In this document: piece by piece, positions 1 to 5,174 of the stretch
Layout of the letters: each line of letters starts with the position of its first letter
Position numbering within the stretch: the first letter of the stretch is position 1
DNA from: an uncultured Phenylobacterium sp.
GTDB lineage: Bacteria > Pseudomonadota > Alphaproteobacteria > Caulobacterales > Caulobacteraceae
DNA length: 8,274 nucleotides
Direction: 5' to 3'
Assembly (NCBI GenBank): GCA_945952355.1
Contig: CAMFIW010000092.1
Coordinates: forward strand, 1 to 8,274
Notes under the pieces: generated by a model
The model's input: the letters and a program-made list of their open reading frames with translations, nothing else
The model's database searches: none
Told to the model about the DNA's origin: nothing
Program-made: the position numbers and the translations under genes

Positions 1-54
1 GGGGGCGTCGTGTGTGGCGGGGCCGACGCAGGCTGTTCGGTGGGCAAGCGTTAG
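1..54 (+). CDS. C-terminal tail of an unidentified upstream gene (partial)
   Basis: Frame 1 is open from the window edge and ends in TAG at 52-54, giving the 17-residue tail GGVVCGGADAGCSVGKR. Third codon positions are mostly G or C (13 of 17), as in the coding regions here. The AGGAGG ribosome binding site of the next gene (53-58) overlaps this stop codon, the usual arrangement for two genes in one operon. The tail is too short to identify a family. Given the FHA and PP2C genes that follow, a kinase or another signalling gene is plausible, but that is a guess. The open frame could also be chance in such GC-rich DNA. Confidence 0.45.
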   Translation, partial: GGVVCGGADAGCSVGKR

Positions 55-63
55 GAGGACGCC

Positions 64-681
64 ATGTCCGACGACGACGAAAAGACCAAGCCCTATCGCC
101 CCGCACCCGCTGGTCGCGGCGACGATCCGGACAAGACCCGCGCCTACGGCCAGGGCGGGTACTATGACGACGAGGAGGATGACGACGACGACGACGTCAC
201 GCGGGCCGCCATTCCCGGCGGCCGCGCCTCGGCCGACGGCGCCAAGCCGCGGGCGGGACGGATCACCGTCGAGCCGGCGTCCGGCGGCCACGGCCCGCGC
301 GTCACCTATCCGGCTGATACCGCCAGCCAGCCGGTCTGCGCCGTGCTCCTGATCGTCAAGGGGCCGGGCATCGGCATGGCGCTGCCGCTCAGCTACGGCC
401 GCACGCTCGTTGGGCGCGGCGGCGACTCGCGCCTGCAGCTCAACCTCGGCGACGACCAGCTTTCGGGGATGCACTTCATCATCTCGTTCGACGAGACCGA
501 TGGCTCGTTCGACATCCGCGAGGCCGACGCCGCCACCAACCACACCTATGTCAACGGGGCGCGGGTCCGCTCGGCCGCCCTGCTGGCCGCCGGCGACGTG
601 ATCAAGGCCGGAGCGACCGAGTTCCGCTTCGTGCCGTGCTGCGGCCCGGACTGGAACTGGGCCCAGGCGCTCTCGGCCTGA
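64..681 (+). CDS. FHA-domain protein with acidic, threonine-motif N-terminal tail
   Basis: 205 aa, cytoplasmic, with no signal peptide or membrane segment. Residues 1-90 are a low-complexity, probably disordered tail holding an acidic run (residues 35-44, all Asp/Glu) and three similar threonine motifs: EKTK at T8, DKTR at T25 and DVTR at T46. Residues about 92-190 form a forkhead-associated (FHA) domain, which binds phosphothreonine peptides. The conserved residues are visible: G117-R118, S134-x-x-H137, N159 and N164-G165, with the final strand at 183-190. The start is fixed by AGGAGG at 53-58, five bases before ATG. The PP2C phosphatase gene begins four bases after the stop, so the two are almost certainly co-transcribed. 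By analogy with known FHA signalling proteins it probably reads out phosphorylation by a Ser/Thr kinase, which is not in this window. The threonine motifs may be phosphosites bound by its own FHA domain (inference). A type VI secretion link is possible but nothing here supports it. Confidence 0.9.
   Translation: MSDDDEKTKPYRPAPAGRGDDPDKTRAYGQGGYYDDEEDDDDDDVTRAAIPGGRASADGAKPRAGRITVEPASGGHGPRVTYPADTASQPVCAVLLIVKGPGIGMALPLSYGRTLVGRGGDSRLQLNLGDDQLSGMHFIISFDETDGSFDIREADAATNHTYVNGARVRSAALLAAGDVIKAGATEFRFVPCCGPDWNWAQALSA
166..195 (+). repeat. GAN trinucleotide repeat encoding an acidic run
   Basis: Ten consecutive Asp/Glu codons (GAC, GAG, GAT) lie inside the FHA gene. The last five (181-195) are a pure GAC repeat, which could change length by slippage while keeping the reading frame. 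It encodes acidic residues 35-44 of the disordered tail. Confidence 0.8.
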
Positions 682-685
682 CGCC

Positions 686-1450
686 GTGCCGCTGAAGGTC
701 GACATCGGCGCGGGGCAGGTGCTGGGCAAGCGCCAGCGCCAGGAGGACCGGTTCGCCATCGCGCCGGATGCGTCGGGCGCGCCACGCTTCCTGGTGCTGT
801 CCGACGGCATGGGGGGCGCGGTGGGGGGCGATGTCGCCGCTGGCGTGATCGTCGAGACCGTGGCTGAGGCGCTGGCCGAGGCTCCCTATGGCGGGGAGGG
901 GCCCGCAGGCTCCGCCCTGCGCGCCGCCGCGCTGTCGGCCAACAAGGCCCTGAAGACCCGCATCAGGGCGGAGCCAGATCTGGACGGCATGGGCGGCACC
1001 CTGGTGATCGTCCAGATCGGCCCCGACGGGCTGATGTTCTTCTCCATGGGCGATTCGCCGCTCTGGCGCGTCCGCGCGGGCGAGGCGCGCCGCCTCAATG
1101 CCGACCATTCGGTGGGCGGGCTGCTCGACGCCCAGGTCGCGCGGGGCGAGATGAGCGCAGAGGAGGCGGCGTCCCGGCGCGATCGCAACTCGATCACCTC
1201 GGTGCTCACCGGCCGCCCGATCCAGGCGATGCGCATGGACGAGACGGCCGATCTCGTGCCGCTGGCCGGCGGCGACGTCCTGATCCTGGCGAGCGACGGG
1301 CTCGACAGCCTCGCCCCGGCGGAGGTCGCTCGGATCGCCTCGGCGCCTCAGTCCGGCGAGGCTCTCGCCGCGGCTCTGCTCCAGGCGGTCGAAGCGCTCG
1401 ATCGCCCCCGCCAGGACAACTGCTCGGTGGTGGTCGCCCGCTTCGCATAG
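686..1450 (+). CDS. PP2C-family protein serine/threonine phosphatase
   Basis: 254 aa, soluble, about the size of a bare bacterial PP2C (PPM) catalytic domain and with no extra domains. PP2C enzymes use two metal ions (Mn/Mg) to remove phosphate from Ser/Thr. Family motifs appear in order: RQRQED at 16-21 (first metal-binding Asp, D21), SDGMGG at 39-44 (D40), a Gly-Gly-Thr at 103-105, GDSPLWR at 122-128, N138 and DHS 140-142, ASDGL with metal ligand D204, and the closing DN at 244-245. All expected metal-binding aspartates seem present, so it should be active. The start is GTG at 686, four bases after the FHA stop codon. No clear Shine-Dalgarno sequence is visible, so translation probably depends on coupling to the FHA gene. 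It is expected to reverse the kinase whose targets the FHA protein recognises. The missing kinase is probably upstream or elsewhere in the genome. Confidence 0.93.
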   Translation: MPLKVDIGAGQVLGKRQRQEDRFAIAPDASGAPRFLVLSDGMGGAVGGDVAAGVIVETVAEALAEAPYGGEGPAGSALRAAALSANKALKTRIRAEPDLDGMGGTLVIVQIGPDGLMFFSMGDSPLWRVRAGEARRLNADHSVGGLLDAQVARGEMSAEEAASRRDRNSITSVLTGRPIQAMRMDETADLVPLAGGDVLILASDGLDSLAPAEVARIASAPQSGEALAAALLQAVEALDRPRQDNCSVVVARFA

Positions 1451-1480
1451 AAAAGCCCCGGCCGCGAGGCCGGGGCTCTC
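1451..1480 (-). terminator. Hairpin terminator between convergent genes
   Basis: A perfect 10-bp inverted repeat (AGCCCCGGCC at 1454-1463 and its complement at 1468-1477) encloses the loop GCGA on the plus strand, a GNRA-type tetraloop. Read on the minus strand the stem is followed by TTTT (1454-1451), so it is best oriented for the PEP-CTERM gene that stops at 1503. It lies four bases after the phosphatase stop and probably ends that transcript too, though on the plus strand no U-tract follows. Confidence 0.85.
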
Positions 1481-1502
1481 CAGGTCCGCGTACGCGGTCG
1501 GA

Positions 1503-2249
1503 TCAGGCGACGGCTTTGCGGCGCTGGCCGCGGGCCATGAGGCCGACGGCGCCGAAGCCCAGGATCATCATGGCCCAGGTGGCTGGCTCCGGAACGCCCT
1601 TGCCGGCGATCTCGAAGTTGTAGGTGGTGCCGTTCGCCACGACATTGTCGGCGAAGGCGTGGTACTTCGAGCCGGCGCTGCTCCCGACGCCGATATAGAT
1701 CGCCGACACATAGGCGTCGGGCGAGATCGTGCTCAGCCACTGGGTGATGGTGCGCTCGTCGTTCTCGTTGCCGAGGCTCTTCTTGTAGAAGGTCGAGCTG
1801 GAGGTTGTGGAGTACCAGACGCCCGGTTCGGTGGCGGCGCCATAGAGGCCGTTATAGGCGGCTTCCCAGACCAGTTCGTCCTTCACGCCGCCGGACCAGT
1901 AGGTGATCCGCAGGGCCGGAGAGTAGTCAGGGTCCAGCGCGCTCACGGAGTCGGTGGCGATCTGCCAGTCGAAGGCCAGGTCGGTGAAGTTGGTGAGCAG
2001 CCCCAGGTTCGAAGCGGGGCTGTAGAGATCGCCCAGCACGAAACGGGTGCGGTCGCCGAACAGCTCGATCGAACCGTTGCCCGAGTGGGCGTTTGTGCCG
2101 GTGATGGCCGAGCTTCCGCCGCCGGAATTCTCGCCCGCGGGATTCGTCCACGCGCCGCCCGGAAGGACGGTCACGGTGTTCGCCTGGGCGGCGCCGGCCG
2201 CCAGAACGACCGCTGAAATTGCGGCCGCCGTCGTAAGTTTCAGTTTCAC
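1503..2249 (-). CDS. Secreted PEP-CTERM (PEPxxWA) sorting-domain protein
   Basis: 248 aa. The N-terminus has a Sec signal peptide: KLK at 2-4, an Ala/Val/Leu core at 8-20 and a likely cleavage site after AQA (21-23). The C-terminus is a PEP-CTERM sorting signal: PEP at 220-222, W225, a hydrophobic helix to about 239, then a basic RGQRRK end. Exosortases are known to recognise and process such tails, delivering proteins to the cell surface or matrix. The body (24-217) is rich in Gly, Ser, Thr, Asn and aromatics and looks like a beta-sandwich, but I recognise no named domain or catalytic motif. I chose GTG at 2249, which gives the classic MKLKLTT start with GGGGG five bases upstream. An in-frame TTG at 2261 would add four residues and is less likely. 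No exosortase or polysaccharide gene is in the window. The role is probably extracellular or matrix-associated, but the exact function is unknown. Confidence 0.9.
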   Translation of the reverse strand: MKLKLTTAAAISAVVLAAGAAQANTVTVLPGGAWTNPAGENSGGGSSAITGTNAHSGNGSIELFGDRTRFVLGDLYSPASNLGLLTNFTDLAFDWQIATDSVSALDPDYSPALRITYWSGGVKDELVWEAAYNGLYGAATEPGVWYSTTSSSTFYKKSLGNENDERTITQWLSTISPDAYVSAIYIGVGSSAGSKYHAFADNVVANGTTYNFEIAGKGVPEPATWAMMILGFGAVGLMARGQRRKAVA

Positions 2250-2296
2250 GAAAACCCCCAAAGATCTTGGCGCCTCGCAAGTGGCGCGTGCGAAAC

Positions 2297-2304
2297 ATGG
2301 TTAA
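2297..2304 (-). promoter_or_regulatory. Possible CtrA half-site (TTAACCAT)
   Basis: The minus strand reads TTAACCAT about 48 bases upstream of the PEP-CTERM start. In Caulobacter and relatives this octamer resembles the half-site of the cell-cycle regulator CtrA, whose full site is TTAA-N7-TTAA. No second TTAA is present at the right spacing. A GAATC (GANTC) site, the target of the CcrM methylase, lies 18 bases away at 2322-2326. The match is short and could be chance, although AT-rich octamers are uncommon in DNA this rich in GC. Confidence 0.3.
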
Positions 2305-2525
2305 CGCTTCGATCCTAAGTAGAATCGCCCATGCCGCTCAACAGGCTTCGCCTGCGGCGCGACTGAAAACCTAGGGTAGAGGGTGGTGAATTCTGGTGCG
2401 CTAGGCCGGGGCGGCCACCGCGACGATGAACGCAACATAACCGTCGTCTCAGGCGGCGTTCAGCGGCGGGGGTGTTTCATGCGTCTCCAAGGACGGGATC
2501 TATCCCCCGCCCATGACGAAGAAAC

Positions 2526-2530
2526 AGGAG
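2526..2530 (+). promoter_or_regulatory. Ribosome binding site that fixes the glycine-zipper start
   Basis: AGGAG lies six bases before the ATG at 2537. An in-frame ATG at 2513 has no such site and would place eight charged or polar residues before the signal peptide, so 2537 is the better start. Confidence 0.8.
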
Positions 2531-2536
2531 CCAGAC

Positions 2537-2974
2537 ATGAAACTCGCTGCGATTTCCGGCGCCGTGATCGCCGCCCTGACGGCGGGCTCGGTCGCCACCC
2601 CCACCTTCGCCCAGTCGTACGGCTATGACTACGGCCGCGCCCCGTGCCAGGCCAAGACCCATGACAGCGGCACGACGGGCGCCGTCCTCGGTGGCATCGC
2701 CGGCGCCTTGCTGGGCTCCAGCCTGGCGGGCCGCCACGAGGGCCGCGCCGGCGGCGCGGTGATTGGCGCTGTCGCTGGCGCGGCGCTGGGTAACAATATC
2801 GGCCGCTCGTCGGCCAAGTCGTCCGAGACCTGCGACGGCTACCGCACGAGCTACTACAGCCGCCCGGCCTATCGCGGTTACGACAACCGCTACGGATACA
2901 ACACCTACTACGCCCAGCCGCGGTACGAGGATCGCTACGACCGCCGCTATGAGCGGGCCTACTATCCCTACTAG
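2537..2974 (+). CDS. Secreted glycine-zipper 2TM protein with Tyr/Arg-rich tail
   Basis: 145 aa. Residues 1-25 are a Sec signal peptide, with likely cleavage after TFA (23-25). There is no lipobox, so it is not a lipoprotein, unlike the SlyB and 17-kDa antigen relatives. Residues about 45-89 form two glycine-zipper helices joined by a short basic turn (GRHEGR): glycines recur every fourth residue at 48, 52, 56, 60 and again at 69, 73, 77, 81, 85, 89. Such helices pack tightly in membranes or oligomerise. Two cysteines (C37 and C99) flank the zipper and could form a disulfide in the periplasm. Residues 100-145 are low-complexity, with 15 Tyr and 9 Arg. The family is usually linked to the outer membrane or cell envelope, and its biochemical role is poorly defined. 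It is a single-gene transcript ended by the hairpin at 2995-3027. Confidence 0.9.
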   Translation: MKLAAISGAVIAALTAGSVATPTFAQSYGYDYGRAPCQAKTHDSGTTGAVLGGIAGALLGSSLAGRHEGRAGGAVIGAVAGAALGNNIGRSSAKSSETCDGYRTSYYSRPAYRGYDNRYGYNTYYAQPRYEDRYDRRYERAYYPY

Positions 2975-2994
2975 GGCGCTCTCCTAGCTCACCT

Positions 2995-3027
2995 GCCGCC
3001 GCCGGACTTGTCCGGCGGCGGCTTTTT
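2995..3027 (+). terminator. Strong intrinsic terminator after the glycine-zipper gene
   Basis: A perfect 12-bp stem (GCCGCCGCCGGA at 2995-3006, complement at 3011-3022) with loop CTTG is followed directly by TTTTT (3023-3027). It starts 21 bases after the stop at 2974. The convergent amidohydrolase stops at 3034, so the hairpin may also slow minus-strand transcripts, but on that side it lacks a U-tract. Confidence 0.93.
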
Positions 3028-3033
3028 CATGCG

Positions 3034-4698
3034 TCAGACGCAGACCACGCCTGACCGCGCCTCGGTGTAGGCGCCGCCCGCATAGGCCACCTGGCCATTC
3101 ACCAGCACGGTGTCGATGCCGCGCGCGCCGCGCACATAGCGCATGCCGTCGCCCGGCATGTCGAAGGCCGGCAGTTCGGCCTCGCGGTCGATGGTGTCCG
3201 GATCGAACACCACGATGTCGGCCGCCAGGCCCGCCTTCAGCCGCCCGCGATCTTTCAGGCCCCAGATGTCGGCCGTCTCGCCGGTGATCTTGGCCACCGC
3301 CTGCTCCAGCGAGAGGTGGCCGCCCTTGCGCACGAACTCGCTGAACAGATAGCCGGTGTCGCCATAGGTCGAGAACGACGAGATGTGCGCCCCGCCGTCG
3401 CTGGCGCCGATGTGCACCAGCGGGTTGGCCGGCGTCGGCGTGACCCGGTCGGTGTCCTCGTGACCGGTCGAGGCGGCGAGGAAGGCCACGTCCAGCCCGT
3501 TCTCCAGCGACAGGTCGATCAGGGCCAGCGCCGGGGCCTGCCCGCGCGCCGCGGCGATCTCACCAAGGGTCTTACCGATCAGGTCCGCCGGCGCGGCGTC
3601 GCCGCCGCGCACCACCAGCTTGCCCATCATCCGCTCGCCGCCGTCGGCGCCGAGGTCGGCCACCATCTTGGCCTTGGTCTCCGGATCGTTGAGCGAGGCG
3701 AGCCGCGCCTCCACCGGCTGGCGCAGCACCCGCACCCAGCGGGGTAGACGGGCGAAGAACAGGCTGGGCCGCAACAGCGAGAAGCTGACGTCGATCGGCC
3801 GGGTCTGCATCTGCGGCCATACCCGCGCGCCGCGCGCGAACTGCTCCTCCACGCGGGCCATGATCCGCGGCACGTTGTTCGGCGTCGCCCGGCTGTCGAA
3901 CACCGGCGAGAAGGTGGTCGGGATGCCGTGCTTCAGCGACAGCTCCGAAAGCTGGTCGATGCGCGCGATGGTGATGTCGGTGTCGTAGAACTCCGGCACG
4001 CACTGCAGCATCCGGCCGAACTCGCCGAGCGTCGCCGACAGGGCGTCCAACTCCTCGAACTGGGCGAAGCGGCTGGGCACTGGCCGGCCGTTCTCGTCGA
4101 TATCGACGAAGCTGGTCGACAGCCCCACCGCCCCGGCTTCCAGGCACTGGCGCAGCAGGTCCTGCATGGCGGCGATCTCGTCCGCCGTCGCGGCGCGTTC
4201 CTGGGCCGCGGCGCCCATCACCCACAGGCGGATCACGCTGTGGCCCACCAGCGGGGCGACATTGATCGACAGCGCCTTCTCGATCGCCCGGCGGTAGCCG
4301 GCGAAGTCTTCCCAGCTCCAGTCGAAGGCGGTGGTGAAGGCCTCGGGCGGCATCTCCTCGATCTGCTGGAACATGCCCACCACCCGCTGGCGGTCGGCCG
4401 CCTTCAGCGGCGCGAGGGACAGCGAGCAGTTGCCCGGCACCACGCAGGTCACCCCGTGCTCCAGGGCCGGACGCGCCGCCCCGTCCCACAGGAGCTGGAC
4501 ATCGAAATGGGTGTGCGGGTCGATGAAGCCCGGCGCCACCACGCGGCCCGCGGCGTCCACCTCCCGGGCGCCCGCGCCCGGCGCGATCGCGCCGATCTCG
4601 GCGATCCGGCCGTCCTTCACGCCCACGTCGGCGCGGAAGCTGGGAGCCCCCGTGCCATCGACCACCAGGCCGTTCCGCACCACCACGTCATACGCCAT
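3034..4698 (-). CDS. D-aminoacylase-family amidohydrolase (N-acyl-D-amino-acid deacylase-like)
   Basis: 554 aa, cytoplasmic; a metal-dependent hydrolase of the Amidohydro_3/D-aminoacylase group. The N-terminal beta-sandwich (1-55) opens with the typical YDVVVRNGLVVDGTG. The barrel begins with GFIDPHTHFD, giving metal ligands H62 and H64. VVPGNCS carries C91, which bridges the metals in D-aminoacylases. SDGGAH near 434 carries the catalytic Asp, and GLKDRGRLKAGLAADIVVFD (483 on) is the standard return to the sandwich domain. However, the two histidines that usually complete the second metal site (in TH-x-R and ISH-x-K) are not where expected (see findings), so the true substrate is uncertain. 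GGAGG lies six bases before the ATG at 4698; a start at 4749 would add 17 unlike residues. The first 11 bases overlap the preceding small gene, implying translational coupling. It is the last gene of the minus-strand operon. Confidence 0.9.
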   Translation of the reverse strand: MAYDVVVRNGLVVDGTGAPSFRADVGVKDGRIAEIGAIAPGAGAREVDAAGRVVAPGFIDPHTHFDVQLLWDGAARPALEHGVTCVVPGNCSLSLAPLKAADRQRVVGMFQQIEEMPPEAFTTAFDWSWEDFAGYRRAIEKALSINVAPLVGHSVIRLWVMGAAAQERAATADEIAAMQDLLRQCLEAGAVGLSTSFVDIDENGRPVPSRFAQFEELDALSATLGEFGRMLQCVPEFYDTDITIARIDQLSELSLKHGIPTTFSPVFDSRATPNNVPRIMARVEEQFARGARVWPQMQTRPIDVSFSLLRPSLFFARLPRWVRVLRQPVEARLASLNDPETKAKMVADLGADGGERMMGKLVVRGGDAAPADLIGKTLGEIAAARGQAPALALIDLSLENGLDVAFLAASTGHEDTDRVTPTPANPLVHIGASDGGAHISSFSTYGDTGYLFSEFVRKGGHLSLEQAVAKITGETADIWGLKDRGRLKAGLAADIVVFDPDTIDREAELPAFDMPGDGMRYVRGARGIDTVLVNGQVAYAGGAYTEARSGVVCV

Positions 4699-4912
4699 CG
4701 CCTGCCTCCATGATCCGCCGCCACGAATGGCCGGCCAGCTCGTCCACATGCGACGCGCCGCACCGGGCCATCAGGGCCAGGCCCACATCCTCGTCCAACA
4801 CCACCGCGTTCTCGGCCCCGCCGGGATGGCGCAGCCGGACCACCAGCTCGGTCGTGCCGTCATGTCCCGCGGCCAGCTCGGCGCCCACGATGACGGCCTC
4901 GTCCGTGCTCAT
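4688..4912 (-). CDS. Small conserved-looking hypothetical protein (74 aa)
   Basis: I do not recognise a family. The protein is soluble, with no signal peptide, membrane segment or Cys/His metal motif. It reads like a compact fold: a beta hairpin (GTTELVVRLRHPGGAENAVVL at about 19-39), then a helical segment (EDVGLALMARCG) and a closing DELAGHSWRRIMEA. The start ATG overlaps the TGA of the upstream gene (ATGA, 4909-4912), and the end overlaps the amidohydrolase start by 11 bases, so it sits between two coupled genes. That packing, plus codon use like its neighbours, supports a real gene. It may be a subunit or accessory of the amidohydrolase or of the same pathway (inference from position only). 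Confidence 0.75.
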   Translation of the reverse strand: MSTDEAVIVGAELAAGHDGTTELVVRLRHPGGAENAVVLDEDVGLALMARCGASHVDELAGHSWRRIMEAGDGV

Positions 4913-5115
4913 CCGAGCGGCGGCTCCACGAACACCACGTCGCTGCCCAGCAACAGGCCCGCGGGCTTGCGCCCGGCGAAGATGTGCAGGTTCCAGCTCT
5001 TGATGCGGTCGACGGCGGCCTCCAGCGGCTCGCCCGGCAGGGCGCGGCTGGCCAGCTCCTCGACGGTCTCGTCGGGGCCGGGCGTGGTGAAGCGGCGCTG
5101 CGTCGTCAGGGCCAT
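4909..5115 (-). CDS. Small hypothetical protein (68 aa) coupled to the next gene
   Basis: I do not recognise a family. 68 aa, soluble. It contains an acidic helical stretch (DETVEELASRALPGEPLEAA at 15-34), then DRIKSWNLHIFAGRKPAGLL and a hydrophobic beta end (VVFVEPPLG). GGAGG (minus strand, 5126-5122) lies six bases before the ATG at 5115; a start at 5148 would add 11 residues without a comparable site. Its stop overlaps the next start by four bases (ATGA), the classic sign of translational coupling. The aldo/keto reductase gene ends 59 bases upstream. With the 74-aa gene and the amidohydrolase it forms a tight three-gene unit. Confidence 0.75.
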   Translation of the reverse strand: MALTTQRRFTTPGPDETVEELASRALPGEPLEAAVDRIKSWNLHIFAGRKPAGLLLGSDVVFVEPPLG

Positions 5116-5174
5116 CTGGGACCTCCCTGGATCCTCGTTCAGACCCACGATCCCAGAGGCTCCCTCGCGTCAGT

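Larger units (their letters stand above)
2250..2536. other. Divergent intergenic region (promoters for both flanking genes)
   Basis: About 290 bases separate the PEP-CTERM gene (leftward) from the glycine-zipper gene (rightward), so both promoters should lie here. I find no ORF with convincing coding character and no clear -35/-10 pair. The region does hold a TTAACCAT element (minus strand, 2297-2304), one GANTC site (2322-2326) and a small hairpin AGGC-TTC-GCCT near 2343-2353. Confidence 0.6.

Noticed and set aside
1659..2216. A 185-codon plus-strand frame opposite the PEP-CTERM gene
   Set aside because: The minus-strand product has a clear signal peptide and sorting tail; the opposite frame has no motif and a shadow-like composition.
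2259..2261. TTG start for the PEP-CTERM gene
   Set aside because: GTG at 2247-2249 gives a standard signal peptide start and has a purine-rich GGGGG at suitable spacing, whereas the TTG sits right at that purine run.
2343..2353. Small hairpin AGGC-TTC-GCCT as a terminator
   Set aside because: Only four base pairs, no T-tract and not placed after any gene.
2426..2460. Possible general-stress (EcfG/SigT) promoter: TGAAC followed by GCGTT
   Set aside because: The spacing between the two elements is 25 bases, too long for the 16-17 expected, and the first element lacks the GGAAC consensus.
2383..2628. Possible 81-aa gene in the intergenic region before the glycine-zipper gene
   Set aside because: It overlaps the signal-peptide region of the real gene in another frame, has no good ribosome binding site, and is rich in Arg with no motif.
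3572..4489. A 305-codon minus-strand frame inside the amidohydrolase gene
   Set aside because: It overlaps the amidohydrolase in another frame and has Arg/Gly/Ala-rich composition without any motif.
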